This document shows positions 25,901 through 37,680 of a DNA stretch of 64,000 bases, in pieces (the stretch's first letter is position 1; each line of letters opens with the position of its first letter). The DNA comes from Archilochus colubris. Lineage: Eukaryota > Chordata > Aves > Apodiformes > Trochilidae. The stretch spans positions 145,280,052 through 145,344,051 of the forward strand of contig CM041083.1 of assembly GCA_023079485.1 (NCBI GenBank). Direction: 5' to 3'. A program made the translations under genes and the position numbers. The notes beneath the pieces are model-generated. The model was not told where the DNA came from. It did no database searches and was given only the letters and a program-made list of their open reading frames with translations.

Positions 25901-26879
25901 TAGATTTTATCAGACAAAAGTATACTTTATCTAAAAAATGGTCTACCTTTTTGGCCTGATTGTGCTAACAGAGAGTTTGGGTTTGTAGAAAACAAATGCA
26001 AGTTGTACACCTGTATGCAAATTCTGTGTTTGTTGATAGCTTTAAAATACTTCTTGTTCCACAGGGAAGGAATAATGTCAGTGGTTTCCCTTTTTTAAAA
26101 TTTTATTTTGGTTGCAGTCATTAAAATACATTGGTTTCAGTATTTGCAGATGGAAACTAAGTACTGATGTGCCAGCTAAGGCTCTGTGTTTGCAACTATT
26201 CACTCTTTCATTGTAAAATAGAACAAATGTCTTCCCCTGGGTCATCCAAGTTGAAGTTGGAAAAGTGCCACATAAAAAAGATTGCTTTTCTGGAACGGTT
26301 AAAGCTCTGTGTACAGCTTCATTTTCATTGGGAGAAGATTATTTTTCATCATCTGGGGAATCTTTGTTTCTTTTAGCATCAAACCAATACTATTGTTTTC
26401 TGGAGAACAGGTGTGTTGCCTACATGAGTTACTCTAGACATGAGTTACTCAGCAGTAGAAAGAGTGGATGAAAAGTTTTTTAACTCAAGAACAACAGCAT
26501 CCATTTGAAGTCTTACTGATCATACCTCTGCAGCAATGAGACACCAGCTGATTTTGAACACCATGAAGAGCTTTTGGAAATACTGATCACTGATGGTTTT
26601 CCACCCTGAAAGCATTCAGTCTTGAACTATTTCTCATTCAAATTCAGGACCAAAATTACATGATTTGTTTGACTTTTCTGTTTGAAAGACTTATGGCCTG
26701 CTTTGGACTTTTTTCTGACAACTTCAAAATAACTTCATTGAAAGGGTCATTTAGTCTCACATCTTCAGCCTTCTCTCTTTTTTTGGTCTTTCGAACTAAT
26801 TTCTATAAGATTACAGAATAGAACAACTCCTTGAGAAACAGCAGTTTCTAGGGGGAAAATAGTAAAAAATAATAGAATA

Positions 26880-27313
26880 ATAGCATAATAGCATGGTCTG
26901 GGTTGGAAGGGACCATAAAGATCATCTAGTTCCAACCCACAAGTCTGGGCAGGGACACCTTCCATTAGACCAATTTGCTCAAAGCCCCATCCAACCTGGC
27001 CTTGAACACTTCCAGGGAGGAGGCAGCCACAGCTTCCCTGAGTGACCTGTTCCAGCACCTCACCATCCCACATTAAGATTTTTTTTGGTAATTTCTAACT
27101 TAAATCTACCATCCTAAAGCTTAAAGAAATTACCCCTTGTCCTATTGCTGCATGCCCTCATGAAAAGTCCCTCCCCAGCTTCCTTGTAGGCCTTTTCAGG
27201 TACTAAAAGGCTTGATATAAGGTCTTCCCAGAGCCTTTTCTTCTCCACGCTGAACAACCTCAAGTGTCAGCTTATCTTCATAGAAGAGCTACTCCAGCCC
27301 TCTGATCAATAAT
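26880..27313 (-). mobile_element. CR1 LINE, minus strand
   Basis: The plus strand starts with a decayed tail (AATAGCATAATAGCATGG) and then 'tctgggttggaagggacc', 'taaagatcatctagttccaa', 'ccttgaacacttccagggagg', and continues to the antisense 'gaagagctactccagccc' near 27300. This is a 5'-truncated CR1 of about 430 bases. Its frame is disrupted, and the C-terminal coding part survives only as short pieces. Confidence 0.92.
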
Positions 27314-28885
27314 AAACAGATGGTTGAATATGCAAGAAATTAAATGGCAAATTTTGAGAAATTACAAAGTATTTGATATTGTCAGGTTTGGTTTGGCTTT
27401 CTTGTAGTTTCATATCTTATTAGTTGAAATGTTTAAGGTCCTAACAGATATTAAATGTTTTATCTTTGTTATATTAATATTTAAAGAAGCCTAAAGAGTT
27501 CTCGCTTTTAAATTATTCATGATTGCTGCTTTTTTATGTAGAACAAATTTCAAAGGAAGAATTCTTAATTCACTGATTGACCAATTCACATCTTCTTGCT
27601 TGTCTATACCCTTTTTAGTGGCTTTATCCACAAACCTGAGTCAAAGTGCAATTTTACTAATTGCACTAAATTAACCAAGGTTGGGTAGATTTACATTGGA
27701 AGGTGTGGCAATGTACTTTTCCAGCTTTCTTACTGACAATGGAATTAAATAACTTAGAAAATAAGTCATAATTTCAGTGAAAGAATATTGTGCAGAGTTT
27801 AATTTTTTCTGAAACATATATTCAGAACTTAATCCTACCCTCCAAAAACTTGATCTCCTTTAATAACAAATGCTAAACACTATTTTAGAGGTGTTAGCAG
27901 TGAAGGACCCTTACAAAATGCATTTCACCATTTGGATACAGGTTGGATCAGGAAGGGTAAGAGTTTGTAGTACAATATGAGTAAAGTAGAGGTGGGCAAT
28001 GAAGGTAAAAGGAGTCAACAAAAAACTGGAAAGTACAGAAGCAGAGAAACAGAGAAGACAGAGTTTTGTGTTTGCTCAACAGCTCCAGGGAGCAGAAGTG
28101 TCTCCCAGTGATATCTGCAAAGGTAAAATCTTCAAAATTTAACCCTACTGCTCTTTCACAGGACTGTCCCAAGGAATGAGTAAGAAGCAAAATTCACATG
28201 TTCATTCACTTCTGTTGACTGCAGCTGTGATGAAAATACCAGCTTCTATGACATGAATACAGCAAGTGGAAACTCTGAGACTACCAAATTTGTTTCATAT
28301 AGAGAGCAGGTAACAACTGCTGACCCTCTTTGGCCACTGTTCCTGATCTGGATTTACCTTGGCAGCACAAGCATGACAAACAAATACCCCATTATTAGCA
28401 ATATGTTCAAACAGCTCTTCTCTCACTCTTGTTTTCATTGTCAGATGTAGCTTGTGAAATTTACTCTGTCTGCTTTTCAATTGAGCATCATGAGAGACTG
28501 GTGCCAATCTGCAGAAGATTTTCATACAGCAATCTAAATTTGAGCCCATGGCAGACTCTGCAGGCAGTTTTCTTGGCAACATCAGAGTTACTTCTGCGTT
28601 TGCCACTTAATTAACTGTTGATGGACCATCTGGGCAGCTTAGTCTTTAGAAAGTATGTCATTTTCTTTGGCTCACCTTGGAGTCTGTATAAGCAAGGCAC
28701 GTTCATTTTAACTGAAAAAAAAATCATTCAGTAAGTATACTTTTTGATCAGATTATAAACAGTGTTTTGAAGGCCATGTTGTACCAAAAAGCTGTTAGAT
28801 CAACCAGTTTGTCTACCCAGAGATTGAGAGGAGAGATTGGTTGAAATTGATTTTAAAAACATTTATTTTTTATATTTATTGTGAG
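27314..28885. other. Unique DNA with a higher-complexity patch
   Basis: No gene is supported. The interval about 28200-28640 has balanced base composition and overlapping open frames on both strands (minus strand 28295-28606, 103 codons), but no recognisable domain and no clear splice context. It may be a conserved non-coding element. Confidence 0.45.
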
Positions 28886-29958
28886 CAACTGGCTCAAAGG
28901 TCGAGCACAAAGAGTGACAGTAAATGGAGTAACATCAGGCTGGCAACTGGTCACTAGCTGGATCCCATAGGGCTCCATCCTTGGCACAGTCCTCTTCAAC
29001 ATCTTCATCAATGACTTGGATGCAGGATTGGAAGGAATTTTAGGCAAGGTTGCATATGATACAAAATTGGGAGGGGCAGGAAGGCCCTGCGGAGAGATCT
29101 CAACAGGTTAGAGAGATGGGCAATCACCAACCACATGAAGTTTAACAAGGGGAAGTGCCTAATTCTGCACCTAGGATGCGGCAAACCGGGTGGAAAGTAC
29201 AGAATGGGGAATGAGTGGCTGGAGAGCAGCAAGAGGCAGAGAGGGACCTGGGGGTCCTGGTTGGTGGTAAACTGAACATGAGCCAGCTGCGTGCCCTGGC
29301 ATCCAGAAGGGCCAACCATGTCTTGGGGTGCATCAAGCAGAGTGCCACCAGGCAGTCAAGGGAGGTGGCTGTCCCACTCTGCTCTGCACTGGTACAGCCT
29401 CACCTTGAGTACTGTGTGCAGTTTTGGGCACTACAGTATAGAAAAGGCATCAAGCTGTTGGACAGTGTCCAAAGGAAAGCAACGAGGATGGTGAAGGGTC
29501 TGGAAGGGATGACTTATGAGTAGTGGTTGAGGTCACTTGGATTGTTCACTTTGGAGAACAGGAGGCTGAGGGGTGACTTTGTTGCAGTCTATGGCTTCCT
29601 CAGGAGGGGAAGAGATGAGGCTGGCACTGATTTCTTCACTCCTGTGACCGAAGACAGGACTCAGGGAAATGGTAGGAAGCTGAATCAGGAATGGTTTAGG
29701 TTGGATATCAGGAAAAGGTTTTTCACCCAGAGGGCAGTCAAGAGGTGTAACAGGCTCCACAGGGAAGTAGTCTCAGCACCAAGCCTGCCTGAGCTCAAGA
29801 AGCATTTGGATGGTGCTCTCAGGCACATGGTGTGATTCAGAGAGGGAAGTGGCAGGGGGGGTATTGAACAGGGGCAGGAGTTGGACTTGATCCTGATGCA
29901 TCCCTTCCAAATCATCATAGTCTATAATTCTATAATTCTATTATTCTATGATTCTATT
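28886..29958 (+). mobile_element. CR1 LINE, plus strand, about 1.07 kb
   Basis: Sense-strand CR1 beginning in the reverse-transcriptase region ('caactggctcaaaggtcgag') and ending in a tail of about five degenerate octamers (29920-29957). It includes the '[10 protein letters not shown]'-type segment (near 28992-29025) and the full C-terminal ORF2. The 3' untranslated part is short and differs from that of the 5819-6637 copy, so it is probably another subfamily. The first 5' part is frameshifted, while the C-terminal part is nearly open (29215-29838). Confidence 0.94.
29215..29838 (+). pseudogene. CR1 ORF2 C-terminal region with one premature stop
   Basis: One frame stays open from 29215 to its normal end at 29838 except for a TAG at 29521-29523; the two halves are in the same frame (312 bases apart). 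The first half carries '[10 protein letters not shown]' and 'DSVQRKATRMVKGLEG', and the second carries 'LGLFTLENRRLRGDF' and ends in 'LKKHLDGALRHMV', the usual ORF2 end. The stop falls where the family normally has a Glu codon, consistent with a single G-to-T change. The catalytic reverse-transcriptase part is missing or broken, so it cannot act. Confidence 0.87.
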
Positions 29959-32589
29959 TCCCCAATGTCTTGCTCAGTACTTAAATGATTGTTCATTTCT
30001 CAGGGAAAAATATGACATACCATATTTCATTGATTTCCTCAATTTATTATTATATGATTTCAGATTGTGTAAGCCCAGAAAATATTTTTAAAGAGGAAGA
30101 GAATAAAAAATTCTGGTGAATTACTTTTCAGGAAATAAACACAGATGCAAAAACCACAATGCAACAAGTGTATAAAAAGCCACCATACCAAATTTCACTT
30201 TTTGTTGTACATTGCTGTTATACTTAATTAGTTTCAGATAAAGCCATTGTATTTCATAGCCCTGTTTTTACCTTAAGAGATCTTACAACTGTTCTAAGCT
30301 GTTGTCAAGTGATCACTGATGTACACCTTTTAATCTTCACAGTATTACAAAGCCAGACAGATTAATTTTAAAAGTTGTCAACCTAACTTAGCTATGCTGT
30401 TTTTCCTATTATTTTATTATTTGTATTAGGATAGTGCTTAATAATGGGCTTGAACAGGTGGAAGATTTTATAACTGAAGCCTTAACTAATCCTACAGGCT
30501 GCAACCAAGTTACGAGGAGAAAAAGAGAAATTAGTAATTTGAAAACAGAAGTGATGGATGACCCATAAAAATGGTGCAATTCAGAAATGCATTACCAATA
30601 CAGAATGCCACCTAATCTTTTTGAACTTTTTAGGAGGTGTAAATTTAATCCTGGATTCTGAAATGAGATCCACACAGAAAACTTTTCATACAAGCCAATA
30701 ACAAAGTCTCACTCTGCAGAACAGTAGGCCTTGTCTTTGTAGAAAGCAGATTGCAAAACCAGGACAGTTCACTAAAGAGCTTTTTAGAGATGTGTTCAAG
30801 CCATTTCAGATCTAGCTAGAATAAGAAGTATACATATACACACACCCTCACATCCCCAACACACCTTTCCCCAATCAAAAAATTTGGGGTTTCGGAGGGC
30901 ATTAGAATGCAATAAATACAAGATATGTAGGTACACAGTACTTAAATACAGGAAAGGTGTACAAGTAGTCAAGTATGTTATTTGACATAACATCAAGCTC
31001 CTTGATTGTCATGTGTAGTTCTGAAAATTCCTTCTAGTTCCTGTACAACTGGAGGCTGTTCCCTTTTCCTTATCCATTGTCATTGAAGAGTTCAGCAGTT
31101 ATTTCTAAAACTTATTTTTTGGTCTAGGTAGCTGTTGCTGTGACAAGGGGTTTTTTTTCCCCTTAATATCCAGGGGGACAAGAAAGGAGAAGACAATTTC
31201 CAGAAAAGCTATTTCATTGGATACTGCTTTCTCTTTACAGCTCTTATAAGGTTATGAATGCTATGAGAAATAAACTGAGAATGACAAGCAATTACTCCTT
31301 CATGGGTACCATTCACATTTAATAACTGCAAGTGGGCAGGTAACAATTACCCCAGAAAATTCACTGAAGATGAACATATTGTCCTCATGTTAGGTCTTCC
31401 ACTGGCTGAAGGTTTTATTACATTTTCATTAAAAAAAAACCAAAAAAAAACCCCCAAAAGACCCCAACAACACAAAAAAACCTAGGGAGGCAAGTACTTC
31501 CAGAGTATATATCAGAGCATGATATATAACTGTGGTTATTGAAGATACTTATTTTTCATCGACAGCACAAATATATAAAATAGTTTAGAGGAATCTGAAC
31601 CCCTGGAAGCAATCTGTTTAAAGACAAATGCAAAATACAAAAACTGCCCTCTCTACTTTTTGGTTACTAATTCATAATTGAATCCCACTTCTGTTGTTCC
31701 TTTTTCTATTTTTTAGTAAAAAAGTGCAAATACTGCCAAATACACAAAAAAGAAAAGTTTTAACAGCAGCTCTATTGTGCATGTTCCTTACACTTCTATT
31801 GTGTCTCAGTCATCTTTAAACTACATGATAAAATGTTCAGATTAAAGCAGATTCAACACCAGTTGCACTATTTAAAAAGTAGACATGTAAAAAGAAGTAA
31901 CACCGAACCGTGGCTTTTTGTTTTGTTTTGATTGGGGTTTTCTGGCATTGAGCTCTCTAAATATGTTTGATGTTGGCCTTACAGAATTTCTGGCTGGTTT
32001 TCAAATGTTTTAGTTTAATGGAAGGTTAGCTCAGTGAAAAATAAAGGGTTCAACTCAGCAGAAAATTCTACTTGAATGAACAAATTCATTTTCCATGCAT
32101 ATCATGTAAGCTTACTATAGACTTTATAAACTAAATTCCTTCAAAAATATAAATGAACTTGATGCTGTGCAGTTCAAATTGAGGCAGGAATTTAAACCTT
32201 TGTATCAACCAGAGATTTAGAACACGCATCTAAATAAGAGCATAATTAGATTGTGATGCACCAAAATTATCACAATAGTAATAGTTGTATAAAAATAGGC
32301 ATGTATGCATTTGTTTGATATTTGCACAATAAATGAGATTCATTTCAGAGTGATGTTGCTAAGAAAGAATTATAAGAATCTTTTTACATAATTCATCAAT
32401 GTGAGATACATTTTGTTTGTAACAGGGAGACAGGTACAGCACTAAGCGTGAGTTTTTAAATGGAAATTAAAGACCCATAGCATAATATTTTATTTAACAG
32501 TAGTCTGGTTTAGTTCTATTGTATGGTTATGATAGTTACTCATCAAGCAATGAAATATATTTTTCTGGTAAGCTAAATTTCATCATTTA

Positions 32590-32622
<33 letters not shown>

Positions 32623-35514
32623 TGAAAGCATAATTTGATATTGCAAGGCTGTGTTAAACTGTATATCTTGCCTGCTTCACTTGGAGTAAACTCCCATTAG
32701 ACCTCTACAGCACAAAATATTTTCTTAAAAAAGATGGATTTCTACATTGGAACTTTCTGTGTAAGTGTCCATAGGTCAGGCCAAGGTAACAGAACCCAGA
32801 CACTTGGGCTGCTACCAGTCATGGAAACTAGATGCTTATTTAATTATTTTTCTCAGTTGCAAGAAGCATTTTGGCTTTGTTTTTCTCTTTGATGGATTAA
32901 CGAGGAATGAAAAATTAATTTCAGTGTAGCAACTCTAATTGTCTCATTTCCACACCCAGATTTAGCTCCATGTTTGCCTGTAGGAAACTCTGCTTTCCGC
33001 TTTTCAGTTTACAGAAAGCAATATACCTGCAGGTGTAAGAGAGAACTTGCTAGAACTGTAGGAGTTGCATCACTGGAAAACAAACACATTACTGGCTTCC
33101 CTAGATAGAATTGAAAAATTTAAAATTATTTATTTATTTGTTTGTTTTCCTTAAAGACAGTGCATCATATGATAAGCATGCTTCAATTCTATTTGGATAG
33201 ATAAACCTAATGCTTTTGAGGATATAGCCTGCAAAGTTATATTACTGTGTAGAGAAAAGGCGCAGTTTTAGGAATAATGAACAATACCTACAATAAAAGT
33301 CCTTTTGTACTGTGCATTAATTTATTTGCATACCTATATAAGGCATTATTTTCCAGCGGGCAGGATTTAACTGCAACAAAACCAAGAATGATCATTTTGT
33401 AAAGAATAGGCATACATTAGCTCTACTTAGGCATTATCTTTTAAAAAAATAAATAAATGAGAAAGCTTATCCTGCATCCTAGGGTAGGACTCTTTGCCCA
33501 GCCTCTTTTGCAGAAGTTCTCTTTGTACATAGAATTTCTTCTGATCCTACTGTGTTTGTATTTGTACTCACACAATGAATTTGTACGTGATGTTTGGATT
33601 GTAGTGCTTGGCTCTGGTGTGACAAAATAGTGGCTATACTGTTTATACTCTTTTCCTTTCATGTTGCTGATACAGTGATTTTAGTTTAGTTTTCCAACAA
33701 TGGAAGTGGAATTGAGAAACACAAACCAATCTGACTTCAAATCCTGAAATACTACATTTATTCTGGTAATCCTTAGGCAGCAGGTAGTTGACAACCTACA
33801 CACTGTATCATAAATAAAGTATTTGAAATAAATTTCTCTCAGTGGTATTTCAAATGCCTTTCCTGTTCTCAAACAGTAACACAGTTGCTTTGCTCTTTGT
33901 TCCCTGTAGGCTTGCTTGGGTTTTTTTTTTTCATAGTAGTTAGAATCCTCTCATTTGGCTTATGTGTTTGAAGAAAACAAAAAAATGTTACCAGAGAAAT
34001 TAATGTCTTACTGTGATTGATTGAAATTGTATTTGTTTGGCCGATAGTATGAGTCTTACTTTACAGATGTCTTTTAAAAGGAAAAACCCTAGAATTTACA
34101 TTTGATTTACATCAGAATTTATGTAATTTGTCAGTAGGCTGACTTGACTTCACAAAGATAAAATCTGAAAATCAGATTTAGGTATGACTGATACACATCT
34201 TTGTCCCTTACAAATATCAACAAAGGACAGATTTAGCACAGCACTAAGTTTTTTTTATTGCTATCTCAATGTAGGACATCAAGATACACATCTAATACCT
34301 TCCCATGGAAATCCTTTCCCAGCACTCACCTAAACTCAGAAATGCTGAAAATTCTGTGATTAATGATATTTTAGATGTTTCTCTGATATGATTCAAGCTT
34401 AAGTCTTAAAATGGTTCAGTCTTAAAATAGCTTTAAATAGCTTAAAATAGTTCTTTCTAATAGCTAATACATAAAATCACAGTGTCCCCAAGAAAGTTTA
34501 GCTAAAAGTAGTTCAGTTCACTGTCCCTTCTTAGAGCACATCTAAGAGGCTGAGCCCTTCAGAGGAGCCAGCTGAAGTAATTTTCTTTTAACTTGCAGCA
34601 GAAGAAAAAGGTACTATTCCACCTAAATATGAGAGTAGTAGAGCACTTAGCTTGGCCACTGCAGGGTATGGGTAAATTTGTTCCAGTATAGTGACTTTAT
34701 TTAAAGATTGACTTATTTTTCAGGCTATGAATGGATATAATGAGAAGCTTTAGTGGGTTACATTCTCAAATCTAGATATTTTGCTGATATTTTGTTGGTG
34801 GGCTGTTGTAAACATTCCTTGGGAATTTGATAGCTTCAGAGAGAGTAACAGAGTGCATGCAGAGCAGAAAGAGAGCATCTTTTCTCTCTGACATTTTTTT
34901 TCCACTAAAATTACATTTTCATAGCAATCTAAAACAATACAAAAATTCACATTAAAAAAAAACAAAACAAAAAACAAAACCCAGACTTTTTTCCTTTCCT
35001 CTCCCCTATCTAATGGTCTCCTTAATATCTTTATGAGTACTTCTTGTGGTATATTTGAATTGTCCACACATCATTCTTAGTAAACTCTGCTTTTGTGTTG
35101 ATCATAGGCTGGGATTATCTAAGATTTTACTAAAAGATGGAATTGAATTTAATTGCTTAGTATGTAAAAGCATTACTGGCAGATGATTAGAAAAAAGGTT
35201 CTATGTTTACTGGCATCTAGAATATTAATAATCTTATATAGGATAGTATCATAAATAGTATATGACAAAAAACAACCATATATGAAAAATTTATTGAATG
35301 ATTCAAAATGTCGATAATGGATTACAAAGCCTCTCATCACGAGAGTTATTCTTCTAAATATTCCCAGGTCAACAGGAAACAGGTATTATTGTTATTTAAG
35401 AGATTTTTTTCCCCATTATTGACTAGGTCTGGACATTTGGAACTTAGTAGGAAAATTTCCATTGGCATCAGGACATGGGTTGCATCCTCATTTTCTCTGT
35501 GCTTTAAGGACAAG
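29959..35514. other. Unique AT-rich DNA with simple repeats
   Basis: No gene or transposon was seen over about 5.5 kb. An A/C-rich low-complexity patch lies at 31429-31482, a T run at 32592-32619 and a small A/C repeat at 34953-34980. The interval about 32850-33060 is of higher complexity with several ATTA-type homeodomain core sites and could be a conserved regulatory element (inference only). Confidence 0.5.
32592..32619. repeat. Poly-T run of 28
   Basis: Uninterrupted T run. If read on the minus strand it would be a poly-A tail, but no retrocopy body was recognised on the adjacent side (higher coordinates). Confidence 0.95.
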
Positions 35515-36554
35515 TCAAGGTCTACTTTGACTTCAGCATGGGTTTTGACCATGAAAGTCCCATGAAGTTTCTCTCACAAAACCTTCATAGGCAAGTTTAG
35601 CAAGTGTGGGTTGCATGAATGGACAGTGGGGTGGATTGAAAACTGGCTCAAAGTTAAAGTTCCAAGGAGTTCAATACAGCCAACAATAACTTGGACAAAG
35701 GTATAGTGAAGCCTCAGTAAGTTTGGTGATGATACAAAACTGGGAGAGGTAGCTGACACACCAGAGGGCTGTGCTGCCATCCAGAGTGACTGGGGCAGGC
35801 TGGAGAACTGGGCAAAGAGAAAACCTATGAAATTCAACAAGGGCAAGAGGAGGGTACTGCACCTGGGGAGGAATAATCCCATGTATCAGTTTAGGTTAGC
35901 AGCTGACCTGCAAGAAAGCAGCTCTGTGGAAGAAGTCCTGTGAGTCCTGGTGGAAAACAGGATGACCATGAGCCAGTAATGTGCTCTGGTGGCCAAGGAC
36001 AATGACATCCTGGGGTACAAAAAGAAAAGCATGGCAAGCAGGTCGAAGGAGGTTCTCCTCCCCCTGTACTCTGCCTTAGTGAAACTGCATCTTGAGTACT
36101 GCTTCCAGTTCTGGGCTCTCCGGTTTAAGGACAGGGGACTGCTGGAGAGGGTACAGCAAAAGGCTACAAAATTGATTAAGGGACTAGGACATCTCTCTTA
36201 GGAGGAAATGCAGAGGAACTTGTGTTATTTTAGTCTGGAGAAGACTGAAGGTCTTATCAATGCTTATAAATACTTAAAGGGTGGGTGTCAGGAGAATAGA
36301 GCCAGTCAGTGAGTGCCCAGTGCCTCGGTGGTTCGCAGTGAGAGCACAAGAGGCAATGGGCACAAACTTGGACATAGGAAGCTCCATCTAAATATGAGGA
36401 GGACCTTCCTTACTTTTAGGGTGGAAGAGCACTGGAACAGTCTACTCAGAGAGGTGGTGAGGTCTCCATCTCTGGAGACACTCAAAATTTGCCTGGATGA
36501 GATCCTGTGCAAGCTGCTCTAGGTGAACCTGATCCAGCAGGGGGCTGGATAAGA
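35515..36554 (+). mobile_element. CR1 LINE, plus strand, main part (split by an LTR)
   Basis: Sense CR1 starting in the reverse-transcriptase region ('actttgacttcagcatggg' corresponds to the family's DFSKAFD motif) and running through 'ggtggattgaaaactggct', 'ctgcacctgggg', 'ttgagtactgcttccagttc' to the ORF2 end and 'cagggggctggataaga'. The normal 3' tail is absent here and reappears at 37645-37680 after about 1.1 kb of LTR-like sequence. Frames are interrupted, and the two longest open pieces are 35989-36201 and 36313-36522. Confidence 0.92.
35989..36522 (+). pseudogene. CR1 ORF2 C-terminal remnant in two frames
   Basis: The upstream piece (to 36201) shows '[23 protein letters not shown]' reduced to recognisable form, then 'LLERVQQKATKLIKGL'. 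The downstream piece (36313-36522) shows 'LHLNMRRTFLTFRVEEHWN' and ends with 'LKICLDEILCKLL', the usual end. The pieces are separated by stops and by frame changes between 36201 and 36313. Confidence 0.75.
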
Positions 36555-37037
36555 TGGTATCCTGAGGTGTGGAATAATTGCTAGAAATGACCCAGACTAT
36601 ATCTGTACTTTTTAAGTAAAGGTACAGCATTTAGAGCCAGTGGAATGTGGCTAGTGTACCATTACTACCATAAATGTTGCCATTATCAGGGGTACTTGGT
36701 GTGCAAACTCCAAAAGAAATTGCATGGAGGGTGAAGTGGAAATACCATGGCCACATTCCATGGCAACAACACCAAGTAACTGCACTTTTCATACCCTGGG
36801 CCAACAACCTGCCATCTTTGACAAGATGCTGTCCTTGAGGTGAACTTTGCTCATTATAATACAAAAAACACACCACCATCCCTAAAGCTACCTGCCTCCA
36901 AGGTGCAACCACCCCTCACTGAGCCTGCACTCTGAATTTTCTCTACCCTGTACCTTTAAACACAAAACCTTTGCACCAGTCACAGTAAAGATATGTTTGA
37001 CAAGAGTCACACAAGCTCCACCTGTCAGGTAACATAG

Positions 37038-37047
37038 TATAAAAATA
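37038..37047 (+). promoter_or_regulatory. TATA box of the ERVL-like LTR
   Basis: TATAAAAATA lies about 340 bases upstream of the AATAAA signal, the order expected for U3 then R. It would place transcription start near 37068-37072 if still functional, which is an inference. Confidence 0.55.
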
Positions 37048-37379
37048 GCAAACGGGGAAAGGATGTCAGGGAAGATACCAATTGCAGGGACACTCCTGGC
37101 CACTGGGACCGGTCAATGGGCTGAGCCTCTCTTCTCGCCCACACTGGGATGCTTTGGGGTAAGATTCTAACACTTGAGTGCTCAGATTCCTTTTTCTTTC
37201 CCTTAATTTTCTAGAGTCTCTTTAGTAGTATAAATCTCTACACCTGCATTTTTTGTCCAGATTGGCTCCCCTAGGAAATCTCTATAGAGAACTCACAGCC
37301 TAGGTTTTTTACACGTGCTTCTTTTGCAGACAGTAAATTTATCGCTGGCAATCCAAAAGAACTTGTATACTGTTGCTTT

Positions 37380-37385
37380 AATAAA
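37380..37385 (+). terminator. AATAAA polyadenylation signal of the ERVL-like LTR
   Basis: Perfect AATAAA within 'tgctttaataaatcac', a context often seen at the R/U5 border of avian ERVL-type LTRs. It supports the plus-strand orientation of the LTR. Confidence 0.6.
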
Positions 37386-37644
37386 TCACACTATTCCTTA
37401 ATCTGGTGGTAAGAAACCTCATTTAGAGTGATCTAATTCCAATGCATAGATGTGATAATTTCATGTTAGTAATGCATGGTGTTAGTAGTGCATCTGGTCC
37501 CCTGTTTTCCCTACAAAAGGTGAATTGGCTGTCACTCAGAATCTAAGCCCAGCTGCCCCCGGCTCCTCTAATACCTGAGGGTCAGCTGGATTGCCAAGGG
37601 GGCTTATTTTCTGTCAAATTTATTTACTCTCCTCTAATGCAACA

Positions 37645-37680
37645 AGGGGTCCCTTCTAACCTGTAACATTCAGTGTTTCT
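37645..37680 (+). mobile_element. Detached 3' tail of the split CR1
   Basis: The text 'aggggtcccttctaacctg' followed by 'taacattcagtgtttct' is the CR1 3' end that is missing at 36554. Orientation and order agree, so one CR1 copy was split by the LTR insertion between them. Only about one decayed octamer remains. Confidence 0.8.

Larger units (their letters stand above)
19886..26879. other. Mostly unique DNA with several patches of interest
   Basis: No gene is supported over about 7 kb. It contains a degenerate telomere-like patch (19998-20040), a 25-base A run (22526-22550), a pyrimidine-rich block (about 22640-22990) and a high-complexity stretch (about 24480-25180) that could be a conserved non-coding element. 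The remaining sequence is AT-rich and featureless to the eye. Confidence 0.5.
36555..37641 (+). mobile_element. ERVL-like solo LTR inserted in the CR1 (ends approximate)
   Basis: About 1.09 kb of unrelated sequence separates the CR1 body from its tail. It has LTR organisation on the plus strand: a U3-like part, a TATA box (TATAAAAATA, 37038-37047), a possible splice donor in 'ggggtaagattct' near 37155-37168, and a polyadenylation signal AATAAA at 37380-37385 followed by a U5-like part. The U3 and leader phrases resemble avian ERVL-type LTRs as I remember them. The ends are TG at 36555 and CA at 37640-37641 if read this way, with flanking hexamers ATAAGA and ACAAGG (4 of 6 equal), so the target duplication is weak. 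No internal retroviral coding sequence was seen. Confidence 0.7.

Noticed and set aside
28295..28606. 103-codon minus-strand frame as a zinc-binding protein exon
   Set aside because: Only isolated Cys/His residues, no spacing of a known zinc finger and no splice evidence; kept only as a candidate conserved element.
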